Part shown: positions 43,806-56,400 of the stretch, in pieces
Position numbering within the stretch: position 1 is the stretch's first letter
Layout of the letters: each line of letters opens with the position of its first letter
NCBI GenBank assembly: GCA_012845835.1
Contig: JABAKD010000025.1
Coordinates: 2,701,153 to 2,765,152, forward strand
DNA length: 64,000 nucleotides
From: Undaria pinnatifida
Lineage: Eukaryota; Sar; Phaeophyceae; Laminariales; Alariaceae
Direction: 5' to 3'
Translations under genes and position numbers: made by a program
The notes under the pieces: model-generated
Told to the model about the DNA's origin: nothing
The model's database searches: none
What the model saw: the letters and a program-made list of their open reading frames with translations, nothing else

Positions 43806-46800
43806 GAAAACACTACACGTGTCTGAAATAATTACACTTCAATCGGGAAAAGGTGCCCGCGTGCCCGCAGTATTCTGGTTGGTCGGCCCTTTTTCAAAGG
43901 AAGGATTTTGGTCTTGCAACGGAAGTACGTCCAGTAAAAGCACCAAAACAAGTGTGGAACGCGTGCGTCCGGTCAACGTACCATTAGCCCGAAGGAGGCG
44001 CCACCGCAAACTATATTATACCACTGTGGTACCAGGTCGCACCATGGTGTGTCAGGGTGCTACGCCAAGCAAGTGGCACAATTAGAAAAGTCACACGACA
44101 GCTCCTTGCTATCCTTGCCATCGTATTTATTATAACGTCCCCCACCCCACCCCACCCCCCCCTCGCTCACCCCTCTCCCGAACAGGACACAAGACAAGAG
44201 TTTGGAGTTTTGAACTTATCCCTCTCCACCTTCAATACGAGATGCAGTGCAGAGTACAGAAGCAGAATGAGTGCCTCTCGAGGAATATCAACCCTCTAGA
44301 ATTGCAGCCGTGTTTCGGGGACAAGCTACTGTAGGTGGAGATATAATGGCACACTTGGGTAAACCTGCGCCCAGCGTTTTTGGAACGAGTTACTTGGAAA
44401 TAGAGTTGGGTCGTTTCAACACACACGTTCTGGAAGGCTTGAGCTTACTGTTGAGCTTCTTGTCAAATACCGGTAAGAAAATGCATTAAATGATGATGCT
44501 GGGTGATGTTTCAATACGATTCACCATCCCGACAAGTGACACTGCTGTTTGACTGACTGGCCGGTTAGTCTACCAGCATCGAACCGTTGCGTTGCACTGC
44601 ACCAATGATGTACAACACTGGTGCTGTACCCCACGTCGCCCCCCGTTCTCGCTTCCTGCCGGCCAAGTATGCACGTGCTTTTTCTACAGCACAGTTGTTA
44701 CGCTTTCCAAATTGCTTGCGTAATTTGGAAGTGGGTGAAGGATTTACCGACTGCTGCCAGACAGGCGATTATTCGCGCTGCTAGCGAGTGTAGCAAAATA
44801 GAAACATAAATAGATTGGTGCTCATGGTCTGTTGCTCATGATCGGGGTGTGTTTCCAGGATTATGAGTACAAAAATATGAAACGAAAAATCTGCTCACAG
44901 AGACGAAAATGAGCAAGAAGTCTGTGCTCTTGGGTGAGAAACACAAGACGTGCGCTTGAATCGCAACGAGCTTCGAGCTTCGTGCCGATCTGCCACCACC
45001 TTCCACCGCGATCTTCTCCGTCCGCTTCTCAACTACTATCACATAGTCTGTCATTATCGCCGCCCTCTTTGCCATCACCCAGCACACGATTGCGCTTGGT
45101 TGCGTGTGTTATTTTCCATGTCCAGCGTGAGCACACAACTTCCACCTCCCCTTCCCCCCGTCTGGCCCGCCGCCTGAGAAGGCACCTGCTGTGACGCAAC
45201 GCCTCCGCAGCAGTAAGTACCGCCAAACGGCGATAGGTTGGAGGAAGTGGTGCGCCCTGTCATTTAGCGCTTTGGAAGCGAGTGGGCATTCGCCTCGGTA
45301 ATCCTTCTTGCCGTGACCTAACTTGAGAGACTGCTTGTCATATGTTCTTTCTGTGACTCCTACTCGTATCTACGACTACCAAATTGACCCTGCCGGCTGA
45401 GATCGTACCACACTACTTTCGCGACCACAGCGCCACGAAAATCACTCCTGGTTCGAGGAGATGGCGCGCCCGGTCATCATAAGCTATGGCGGCGAGTCGG
45501 CGTTTGCTTTTGCGATGGTGCAGACACCCCTGATACCACCCGCGCTCTGTCCCATGACCATGACCGTTTGCAGCTTGCTGTTCAGGGTCGGGAGCTGTGT
45601 TGGAAGCTCCTCCCCGAGCAACGAGGAAAAAATCAGTTCTCGTGGTCTAATATGGCCGTCAACGTCTTCTTGCGGAGGGACCCAGGACAACGAAAACTCC
45701 GAGCAAACTTTCTTTTTTCCCTTCCGAAACTCTCTGCGGACGACGTGCACTGCTGCATGCATGTAATGAATGGTATAGGTTGTTGTTTTCACCATAACTC
45801 TTGTAAAAAAAGCAATTAATAGTCCGTGCTTACACAAAGTTGCTGGAGCCCTAGGGAGATACGAAAAAATCAAACAAAATAAAAGTCGGCCGGGAAACAC
45901 TACGCTTTCCCACCTAAACCACGCGGGACGAAGAAGGCGCACACACGAAATGAAATCAAAGCGTAAACTGACCTAGCAACATGGCCGCGGGTATTCACTC
46001 AACCACAGCATAGAGTCCCCCCGTTCTCAAAACCAACCCACTCGTGGCTATTGACTACAGCGGTTGATGTCTGGAGTACTACCTGTGCCGTGCGAAACGC
46101 ATGTTAGTCGTGAACACAGAGAGGAACACGCCTGCTGTCTGGAGTGCTGTCAGAGTGACGAACCGCGGGCATGCAGTGACAAAAGAGCAATCAAATTTAA
46201 AACCACCATGCAAATATCAAGGATCGTCACGCCTTCCTGGACTATCTGACAAAGTGTAGTGCAGCCACGACGTCCTTGAAAATTGCGGGGGGTCGTTCCC
46301 CATGAAGGGCATGCAACATACAAAAACCAGCGACCTGAGTAATATTTACCGCTGCCTCACAAAAAATCCAGACAAAAATATATTGCCGCTGCTCTTGTGA
46401 TGGTGCGCGCGCCGGTCGTGGGTCTCCGTGTGCCGTCCTGCTGCCGTCCTCAATGGCCACCTCATCGCCTTAGCCCGCTCGGCCCACCCCTTCGCACGTG
46501 CTCTCGTTGCCACTCAACTCCAGTTGGTTACCCTTCTTCCCCGCCCCAAAAAACAAAGTGCTCCTCGCAGCTTGCGGTACTTACCTGGAAAACAAAATTT
46601 CTCGTTCAGGGAGAGTTCAATCCGTCTTTTCCCTGCTCGTGGACGCTCAGTCTCCCTCCTCCTTCTTCGTTGAATCCAGCCTCCTGAGGGCGCAGTTCCT
46701 TCTATGCAAACCTGGACTGTGCCGCAGGTGGGCGCGTGGTAGCGTCTGCTTCCGCGCACGGGCATCCCGATTGTGCATTGCTGCTGGGCCGCTGCTGCCT

Positions 46801-47290
46801 GAAAAAGACGCGCGAATCGTAGGTGTCCATGCCTAACGCATCGCATACGATCCAACTCTACCGCCACGCCAAAGACTCGCGGCCACACAGCAGCAAGAAG
46901 GTATCACCCCTTGAGGGTGAGTTCGGCCTTACACCCGCCAGAAAGACCTACCCCGCTCGCTGTAAGCCTAGTAGGACATGCCTCGCAGCATGCCTTGCCG
47001 AGGCGGCGAGGGGAACGGAGACTACTACATTCAGCAGTGTACTTCTCTGACGTGTACTAGTATGTACTACTGTAGGTGTACTCCCACACGTCACGAACAC
47101 CGATAGTACACGTCGTGCGATTTCCAAACACAGATCGTATAAAGCTCGGTGGCGCACCTATGGCTGGCTTCAAACATAAAGGCTATGTGGCCGTACATTT
47201 TCGTAGCTCACGCTCTCGTACGGCATAATCCGTTCATCACGTTCCGGGCATGACGGAGCCATCGTGACAACAAGCTGCGGAGAGAACCTT
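43806..47290. other. Gene-poor stretch with unassigned open frames
   Basis: I recognise no conserved gene. Positions about 45560-45765 (plus) and 45484-45942 (minus) carry overlapping open frames. The plus frame includes RDPGQRKLRANFLFSLPKLS with good codon balance and could be an exon of something unrecognised. About 45790-45880 holds a fragment of the short dispersed repeat (AACTCTTGTAAAAA...AGTCCGTGCTTACAC...GCTGGAGCCCTAG). Positions 46410-46890 are open in several frames without domain matches. Confidence 0.4.
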
Positions 47291-47295
47291 ATTCC

Positions 47296-47697
47296 GAGGA
47301 CCAACGCCCGAATGGGTAGGGTGGACCGTAACTGGACCAAGTCCGGCGGAAGGCTATCTCCCATGGCCAGGGGTTTTGTTAGTGGGTGAGCTTGCGCAAG
47401 TCCCACACTACCCGGAAAGATGACATTCCGGGTGGCTATCTCCACCGAACCTGACCCTCAGGGGACAGGCCGGGTCGACATACACACGCACCCGTATACA
47501 ACGGCAGCTTGCGCTGCCGGGGTTGTAACGAGGACCAATGATAGGGACAGCTTACGCTATACCTACAATGGGACTCGAAGGGTGCGCCAGCTAGCGTTGG
47601 GCTGCGAAAGCAACTGAGTTAAATCGACACACGACGCGTATGAAAATACGCGGAAGTGTGGTGAGCTAAAGCTTTATTTTTCCCCATCCGCCGGAGG

Positions 47698-47730
<33 letters not shown>
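47296..47730 (+). mobile_element. Long copy of the poly(A)-tailed retroposon
   Basis: It runs from GAGGACCAACGCCCGAATGG to a poly(A) run of 30 bases ending at 47730. The 3' 175 bp is almost identical to 4801-4976 and 60574-60741, and the 5' part matches 15196-15600. Truncation at different 5' points with a common A-tailed 3' end is the mark of LINE-type target-primed reverse transcription. The copy may be a LINE 3' end or a SINE. Confidence 0.85.
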
Positions 47731-47733
<3 letters not shown>

Positions 47734-47742
47734 GTGCTTTTA

Positions 47743-48440
47743 GACCTACTATTATGGAAAATTTTGAGCGATTATTTCTGGCGATTATTTTTGTAGTTTT
47801 GAGGCTCCAAAAATAACTGCATCAGAAATAAGGAGCGTCCATTATGGCTTCTGATTTTTGGAAAGTGGTTTTATTTTGAATTGGTAGGTCTTGTTTTGCC
47901 GTTTGCCTTTATTTTTGAAATCTGGCACGTACACTGTCGCCGGCGACGTTAGGTCACCACCGCCTCTGCTGCGGTCTCTTCTGCTGCGCTGCTGCTGTGG
48001 TGCTGGTGTGGTGTGCCTGTGGTGGTTTCGATGGTGGTGGTGCTGCTAGTGTCGCGTTTGTGTGAGGATGAAGCTCTGTCTCGCACACAACAAGCGCAGT
48101 ATGCTGTCGTAGGTGTGTTTGTGATTCTTTGTGGTGGGTGATGCGTGACGTGTACAGCAGACAAGTATCATACCAGGTACAGTATGAGCAGTGATGACAT
48201 GTGATACTTGGTACGAGGTAGTATCCAAAAGTTAAATAATCCCAGTTCTGAGAGGTTGGAAGAGCTGTTATTTCTGGGCTCAGAAATCACCAGATCCGCT
48301 GATTTCTGGCCTCGATTATTTCTGAACCCAGAAATAACGATGATTTCTGGTCCCATAGTGGAAGGTTTTTATTTTTGTCGTCGGAGATCCCGGTTAAAGA
48401 GAGAAATAATCGATGAAAATATTCGCCATAATAGTAGGTC
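47743..48440. mobile_element. MITE with about 45-bp TIRs and TTA duplication
   Basis: The left end GACCTACTATTATGGAAAATTTTGAGCGATTATTTCT and the complement of the right end GACCTACTATTATGGCGAATATTTTCATCGATTATTTCT are inverted repeats. TTA directly flanks both (47740-47742 and 48441-48443). This is typical of PIF/Harbinger-type MITEs. The interior is rich in AGAAATAA/TTATTTCT words that can form further hairpins (48275-48340). The middle part, 47940-48225, has a CTG/TGG-rich tract. Confidence 0.8.
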
Positions 48441-48677
48441 TTATACTGTGTGTGTGTTCTTCACATTAAACCGTTCTTCTACTCGTCGACATCCAGCACA
48501 CCCAGTGTCCGTACTGATTCTTCACCCTAGAAAGATCAGCTCTGTGGTCACAAGCCACGACACAGAGATAATGCATCGTAACGCATTCGACAACGCAATG
48601 TCATGCCCTAGTACTGGGTACGACAGGCACAACATACATACGTCAGCAACAGAAATACATTGGAAGAGAGAAATACG

Positions 48678-48865
48678 AAATAAACAAAAACAAAAACAAA
48701 AACAAAAAACAAAAACAAAATAAGAAAACAAATAAAAACAAAGATAAAAATAAAACAAAAAATGAAACAAACAAAATGAAGGGGAAATCGAAGAAACAAC
48801 CCAACCGGAAAGGAGAGCCAAAGCTCGGAAAAGAAACATAATAAAATGAAATAAAATAAAGTAAA
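48678..48865. repeat. AACAAAA / AATAAAA simple repeat
   Basis: This A-rich microsatellite is built of ACAAAA and ATAAAA units, interrupted at 48770-48830. Minus-strand Phe-rich frames over it are spurious. Confidence 0.85.
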
Positions 48866-48959
48866 GTAAAACCAAAATAAGATAATCCGAACACGAGCCA
48901 AAAACCTGGACACGCAAGGAGGGAACAAAGGGGAAAAAAATACCCCAGAGAAAGACGAA

Positions 48960-50850
48960 AAGTGCATCCTATTTATTTAAATAGATGTTCTATATTAGCG
49001 AACGCGGCGTATCTCATCATGGAGCATGTTTCGGACCGAATAACATAACATTCGGCAGGAGACATGACAGAGACAGCAGTTGCCGCCACGTTTGACGCGC
49101 ATGGCTCGCGCAGAAATGACTCGCTCTCTCAGCACTTCAGCGTGCCTGCCCAGCAGCATCGCTGCTCTCGACTACCATAGACCTCGCCACAGCAGCAGCG
49201 GCACCTGCAACATCTACGTAGCTGTAGACTACTGATAGTTAGCTGGAACACGACTACTCATGATGGTGTGTCATCATGATACACTATGCACAAACAACAT
49301 ACCACGGTAAAAAGTTAGACGAAGACGCAAGGTATACTCACCGGCAGCGCAGCAAGCAGGGGAAGCCATGATCTCTCTATGCGGTATCGGGCCTTGAAAC
49401 GATAGCAAAGGTGCGGCTGACTCTGTCCGACGGCAGCAATCCATCACAAATCCCCGTCTGCCCGAGACTGTGACAATACGAGAAAGCCTCTTTGGGAAAA
49501 AAGATGGCCAAAGATACAACCAATTTCGATTTTTCGCAGCAAAGCAGCAGCAACAACTCCAGCCCAGCACAGCAAGCTAAGCTTGGTTGAAACAATCAAC
49601 GCGCATCCTCACCGTCGAGACAACGAAGCACTACTAGGTGAGTACACAGAGCTTCAACTTGAGACAATCAAGTTGCTATGGGCGGCATTTCGGTTGGTGG
49701 GCTGGCGTGGTAATACACGAACGGTGCATGTTTGCGCTGGACATCATTACGACTACTGCTGTAGGGCTCCCCCAAACTCATCGTGCAGCAGTAGTGGTGA
49801 GAGGGAGCTAATGAGAAGGCCACCGAGATACTCCAGAAGTGCCAGCTTATACGTCGGCGTCATGGAACAAGAGCGCTTGGCTAGTGTAAAGATGGGCGCC
49901 GTGTAGAGGCTGTGTTGTTGTCGGTGGTCACTCGAAGCCCTTCGAGTCCTCGCTCGTGCTGCTCTTTTACTGCTGTGTTCGCGAATTCAGTTTTGAATGC
50001 AGACGAAGAACAGCAGTGTGAGTGACAGCTGAGCTGCAGCTGTGACAGAAGGGACGTGTAGTAGTGGGACGTCATTGAACAACGTCATGAAATCCTAGTG
50101 CCTCCCTACTCACTACCTGGCCCAGCAGTACGGCTGGGGGAGCAAGCAGCAGCCGGCTTGTGGGCATAGGGCTTGAGAAGTTCCAATGCAAATGGCGATG
50201 CCTCCATTTGCCTGGAAATGGCATCTCTCTTTATTTTCGTAATTTGAAAATCAAATTTGCAAAATCGCAAGGTTTTCAGCGCCACGCAACACCACGATTC
50301 TTACGAAAACACGCTGAAACAACAGGCGCAGACGCTACTTCGTAGCGCTGATGGTGAGGGATGTACTCGTATCAGGTACGTAAACCAATATTTTACGACT
50401 TGGGCTAGCTTTGACAGCACACCTATAACACCTGCACGTTCTCAACCCTAGTCCCGACCGCCTCGAAACTTTCTCGGAACGAAGTTGTAATCGGAGCGAA
50501 GATGTAATCGGAACGAAGATGTAGTGGGGGGATTGTTGTGGACTGTCAAATCGTTTTTTAAATTTTTCGAAGCTGGGCCAAGTCATGAACACTGGATGAT
50601 GAGAGAGTACTCCCTGATGACTCGATGACATGACTGCTTACATGGAGGTTTGATGGCTTGGGAAGTGCAAGGGGCTACGGCACGAAAGCCGACCGGCATA
50701 TGCCGTATCTTGGGCCTGTGTCACATCGTACGAGGTGTTAAAGTGACCAGGTGATATATCATAATAACTACTTCGTACGATGGGGGTAATAGTATATCGT
50801 TGTCGTTGTTCCAAGCGAGTACGATACGAGTACAGCGTACAGCGTACAGT
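48960..50850. other. Stretch with no recognised gene
   Basis: There are short open frames on both strands only. Small local repeats such as GGA(A/G)CGAAGATGTA(A/G)T near 50470-50525 are visible. No domain or RNA gene could be supported. Confidence 0.5.
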
Positions 50851-50865
50851 AGTCCTCGTTTTGTT

Positions 50866-50866
50866 A

Positions 50867-50906
<40 letters not shown>

Positions 50907-51090
50907 GCTGTTGTTGTTGTTGTTCTCACCTTAACTCGCATAATCAAGTCCGTGGTCACAGGACAGGCTCCAGTCACTCTGGAGCTGAGGAATACCCCAG
51001 GGAAAAACACATACAACCCAAGGTGGTACACGCATATATCACAGCTGGCGCAATTCATGCCTCCACCAGAAACATATTAAAGTGAAATCG
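50866..51090 (-). repeat. (AAC)n-tailed short dispersed repeat
   Basis: On the minus strand it reads from CTGACTCCCGATTTCACTTTAATATG through ATGAATTGCG, CTCCAGAGTGACTGGAGCCTGTCCTGTGACCACGGACTTGATTATGCGAGTTAAGGTGAGAAC to an (AAC)n tail about 60 bases long. It aligns segment by segment with 58997-59195. This looks like a SINE-type retroposon with a microsatellite tail. Confidence 0.8.
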
Positions 51091-51604
51091 GGAGTCAGTC
51101 TACGATGTGTCAGGTCCAGGCCGGTGCATACGTCTCACTACTCACGTGTTTTGTTATGTGTACCCGTGCGGGGTCCCGGGTATTGACGTCTGTATTGACG
51201 TCTCAGCAGACGTGAAAGTTTCGACTGCTACTTCTGGGCGAGAGACCGAGAGACCCATCCAATCGAGGGGGGGGGCTTTCAGTATCAGGAAGGCGGGCGG
51301 GCTGGCGGAGAGCCTTGAGTGCTATAGAGGCATCACGCATGCACCTACTGACACAACGTTGCTACCGCCAAAACGATCCAACGTTAATGACGATTTGCAC
51401 TTCTCCCCCTCGTGCTCGATGGTGGTAACATTGCATGACCACAGCACATCGCCTGTTGTATGTTGCACCATGTATCTCTTTCCTATAATTAGCGATGTCA
51501 GAGCCCCACACCGGCACGGTAATATTATGGTAATTACATGGTTGTACCTATCGATTGAAATATTATATCTTGTGATCCATGTACAACAACAAATTATGAA
51601 GCTA

Positions 51605-52860
51605 TAACATCAAATCTGCTAGCATAATAAACACTACCAGGTAGGTGATATAAAGGGATGTATTCCTGCTACAACCGTCAGATTTGTCCCCTTCAAGGAT
51701 ACCTGGTGTGTAGTTTCCGCGCACATATTGAAGTGTCCCGCCCGCCCCCCGCCCCCCCCGATCCCTCTTGTTCAAACGCCCCACCTTATATCAATATCTG
51801 CCAGAGTAGTAAACGCTACCAGCCAGCTGATATCACCTCATTATCTTTCCAGCCATCCATGCCGTAGCTCCAATTCATTTCCGCCCCCCCCCCCCCCCGC
51901 CCCCCCCCCGCCCCCCTTTTTTTCCTCGTTCCCTCGTCTTCAAACGCCCCACCTAAAGTCGAAATCGGCCAGAGTAATAAACGCTTATACGAATTGATAT
52001 CACGTCATTATCTTTCTAGCCATCCATAATGTAGCTTTAATTCATCCCCCCCCCCCCCCCCAATGCCCCCTCCTTCCCCACCACTCGCACGATCGCCTAG
52101 ACCTAGCGCCACGCGTACAGCAAGCCCCTACATATATGCGACCTAAACCTGTTAAAAACCCCTCCCCCCCCCCCCCCCCCCCCCTTTTTTCTCTTCCCCC
52201 GCTCCGTCTTGCTCAAACGCCCCACCTAACATCGGAATCACCTCATTATCTTTCTAGAGCCACCCATGCCGCTGCTCCAATTCATGCTCCCCCCCCCCCC
52301 CACCCAACGCCCTCTCCTTCCCCACCACCCGCACCATCACCTAGACCTAGCACCACGCGTAAAGCAAACCCCTACAACTATGCGACCTAAATCTGTTTAA
52401 AACCCTTTTGCGCCGCCCCCCCCCCCCCCCATCCAACCCCTCGAACACTCCGCCCTCTCCTCACTGGTTGTACGACTTACAGGATATACATGATAAACTG
52501 CCCTCCCCTCATCGGTTATACGACTTGCAGGATACACTTGATAAACTGATGTATTTCCTTCCACAGCTGTCAGATCTTGTCCCCCTCAAAAATGGGTTTT
52601 ATAGTTTCCGCGCACAGACTGCCTAACATCAGCCTGTTGACCCTGATAGCTACACTGTAGTTCCAAGGAGAATCGCCGACCTATATCCTTAATGAGGACA
52701 CACAACCCGTAATACGCGCGATCGGGGTATCACACACAGCTTGCAAAGATGAGTTTCGACAAAATCTTCGATCTCACAGAGTCTGGAGTGTATTTTAACT
52801 TTCATAATGCTTGTTCTCGAAACATAGGTGCAGTATTACACCGCTTTAGAATTGTACCAG
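51605..52860. repeat. Left arm of a giant inverted repeat around WDR76-like exon 1
   Basis: The arm carries several internal units built from CGTCAGAT(T)TGTCCCC, GTTTCCGCGCACA, AAACGCCCCACCT, CAGAGTA(G/A)TAAACGCT, GATATCACCTCATTATCTTTC, AGCCATCCATG.CGTAGCT and long C-runs (51880-51915, 52047-52062, 52163-52184, 52289-52300). The complement of each is found in order at 54360-55690. The outermost unit matches the outermost unit of the other arm. Confidence 0.85.
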
Positions 52861-52944
52861 ACTAGACCTACACTATTGCAGAAATTCTTGGACTCGTGTG
52901 TGTGCTTTTTCCAGTTGTCAAAAACGTTATTAATGGTATTCAAC

Positions 52945-53015
52945 CCCGGTGGTCTAGTGGTTACCCCCGAACACTACTAGCGTTGGTCCTTAAGTTCAAC
53001 TCCCACCGTGGTCAG
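52945..53015 (+). other. tRNA-like sequence (degenerate)
   Basis: CCCCGGTGGTCTAGTGGTTACC...GTTCAACTCCCACCGTGG has an A-box (TGGTCTAGTGGTTA) and a B-box-like GTTCAACTCC at about tRNA spacing. I cannot form a clean T-stem or acceptor stem, so it is more likely a tRNA-derived relic than a working gene. Confidence 0.35.
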
Positions 53016-53419
53016 ATTTCGAAAAAGGATCAGCTGTTGTGAGCGCCTACTCAGCGCGGGTAGTAGCTAGCGGGTAGGCACAATTCGACGCGAGTCGACG
53101 AGGGAAGACAATGCTGACTTCTTCTCGCGATAAAAATGAAGGCACGTACTGTACTGGGGAGGGGGGAGGAGGGCCCGCTATGTGACCCCGGATCTGAGTT
53201 ACTACTAGGAGGTAGCGCGAGAGCAGTGCGAGGATAGTAAATGGGATGAGCAAAAGAAAAAAAAAGGTGTCATTTATGCCACTGCCGTATCTATCATACC
53301 TACCGGTTTTCATGGCGCTTTGGCAGGTGAACCTGTCCTCGCCGTACACATTCAGGTACAGCCACCAGCCAGATCAGCCCAGTGCGAGCATCGCCACCCA
53401 GCAAACGCACGCCCAAGCC

Positions 53420-56400
53420 ATGAGGCGCTCAACGAGAAGAGCCTCCTCTTCATACTCCTCTGCGGCGGCGGCGGAAGAAATTACTGCCAAGCCAGACAAG
53501 AACCGCCAGACCCACGGTGACGACGACCAGCATAGGTCGAAGAGGGCGAGGCGGGCAGCCACACCAATGATTGACGCGAAGCCAGAGGCACTGGCAACTG
53601 CTCCGTCCGGGATAAAAGCAAAACAAACTACCTTGAAGTCCGAGGCGGTAGGTGGTGCCCAGACGGGTAATGGTGAAGGAGGAGGCGTGGGGGGGGGGGA
53701 AGGAGGAAGCGGAGGGGGGGAGGAGGGAGGAGAGGAGGGAGGAGCGGGAGGACCCTCTGCGTATGAGCTGGAGAGGCTGGAAAACATGAAAAGGAACGCT
53801 TTGGTCATGGCATCTCTGGGCCTAGGCAACGCCAAGGCGGGGATGCGCTCGGCCGTTAAGAGCGAGGCGGCGCAGAGGGCGAGGTCGAGGGGGCTGCCCC
53901 CCCGCCAACCTAAAGCCTATCCTCCCAGGTCAAGGTGCGACGCGCAACAGTTACAAATTAAGCACACCAACGTACGCGGTTCGTGCCATTTTAACCCCTT
54001 CACTCTTGGGACAATGAATCCACACTAACTCCTATTCCTTAATGCGGGCTCGGTTCTAAAGGAGTTAGGTTTGGCCCGCGTGTAGGTCACACGATTTTGT
54101 TGCCCACTCTAAAATCATGCGAAATGCGTGCCGCACTTAATGTTACTTATACAATGTTTCAACCAGTTGGCCCCCCGTTTTGGCGTCGACTACGTGAATG
54201 CCGAGTTGGATCATTGTTGCATCAGTACAATAATTAATAAAACGCCTCGCCTGCTTTGCTCGCAGGTTGTAATTTCGTGATTTTCCTGCGGGTAGCGGGT
54301 GCGCCTTGTACGCCTCGTATGTATTAACACGATCGGTCAGTCGCATCTTATATTATAAAAATAAAAATACACTCCAGCTGTGAGATCGAATATCTTGTCG
54401 AAACTCATCTTTGAAAGAAGCTGTGTGTGATACTCCGATCGCGCGTATGACGGGTTGTGTGTCCTCATTAAGGATATAGGTCGGCGACTCCCCTTGCAAC
54501 TACATTGTAGCTATCAGGGTCAACAGGGTGATGTTAGGCAGTCTGTGCGCGGAAACTAAAACACCCGTTTCTGAGGGGGACAAAATCTGACAGCTGTGGA
54601 AGGAAATGCATCAGTTTATCAAGTGAATCCTGTAAGTCGAATATCCGGTGAGGGGAGGGCGGAGTTTTTAAGGACGCGGGGGCCTGATTTTGATCAAAAG
54701 GGGGGCGGGAGGGAGGGAGGGGGGGGGAGGGGACGGGTGGGGCAGGTCAATTTGTGCGTGGAAACTATAAATATTTCTCGTGGGGGAGAGGGGGGGAATG
54801 TGGCGGGGGGGGCCGGGGGCGGGGGGGGGGGGCTTTAGGTCGCATAGATGTAGGGGTTTGCTATACGCGTGGTGCTAGGTCTAGGCGACGGTGCGGGTGG
54901 TGGGGAAGGAGGGTGCGTTGGGGGCGGGGGCGGGTGGGAATTGTAGCAGCGGCATGGACGGCTCTGAGGCGATAACGAGGCGATATCCAGGGCGTGGAAG
55001 TGTTTATTACTCTGGCGGATTTCGATAGTCGGTGGGGCGTTTAAGCAAGAGAAAGCGAGGAAAAAAAAAAAGAAGGGGGGGGGGGGGGGGGGGGGGGGGG
55101 AGGAGGGGTTTTCAAGAAGTTTAGGTCACATATAATATTAAAATCACGGATTTGGTCGACACTGATGTTCGCAACATTGTGTGTAATCCTCCGATCGCGC
55201 GTATTAATCATATATGTAGGGGCTTGCTATACGCGCGGTGATGGGTCTAGGCGATCGCGCGGGGTGTGGGGAATGAGGGGGGGAGGGGGGATTAATGAAA
55301 GCTACGTCATGGATGGCTAGAAAGATAATGACGTGATATCAATTGCTTAGAAGTGTTTATTACTCTGGCCGATTTTGTTTGTAAGTGGGGCGTTTGAACG
55401 AACTGGGCGGGGAACAAAGCGGGGGGGGGGGGGGGGGGGGGCGGGGGGGGCGGAGATGAGTTGGAGCTACGGCATGGATGGCTAGATGGACAATGAGATG
55501 ATATCAGCTGGCTGGTAGTGTTTACTACTCTGGCAGATTTTGATTTCAGGTGGTGCGTTTAAACAAGAGGGATCTGGGGGGGGGGGCGGGGGGCGAGCAT
55601 TTCAATATGTGAGCGGAAACTATAAACCCTTGAAGGGGACGAATCTGACGGCTGCAGCAAGAAGACACCGCTTTATATCACCCGCCCGGTAATGTTTATT
55701 TTCTAGAAGGCTTGATGTTACATGTAGTATGCAACCCAGTTCTTAGATGTAGTAAACAACGTGTTAAAAGCTTCATAATTTGTTATGTACATGGATCGAA
55801 AGATAGAATATTTCAATACATCGTATCAGGTAGCTTTCATAGTTGTATGTCTTCCTGACTGGCACAGGCTGCCCGTTTCCAAGCACCCACGGCCATGAAA
55901 AACAGCCATAGTATGGTGGTTTCACTTGTTTTGCCTCATCTTCGCATAGCGGACCCAGACGGCTACATAGCCTGCCACCTGCAGCTACACCTGCAGCAAC
56001 ACCAAGGATTCGTCTAGGCCACTATGTTAGTAACAATAATTACGACCGAATTAGGGTTTTACAATTTTCGCGGCGCCAATGAATAGGGACCGCTTTCGAG
56101 ATAACTGAATGTACGTCTGCCGCCGCCGCCGACCGAGAAGAACGCACGTATTCTGACAACAGTCACAAGCATCCTGCTGCGCGAGTTCCTAGCGACTGCT
56201 AGTATATTTTATAGACGGGTAAGTAGGCAACCTCCAATTTTTTGCTCTTGGCATGTTTATAACACAGTTGTTTTTTCTTGCAATGGTTTTGACAGGGTAT
56301 ACGGGCCTTTCGATTTCGTTGTACGTTTTTTTCTTCCGATTGCTGCGTGTAACAGGGAATCAGCTCGGGTCAGAGGCAAAACTCCCGACGGTTCGCCGAT

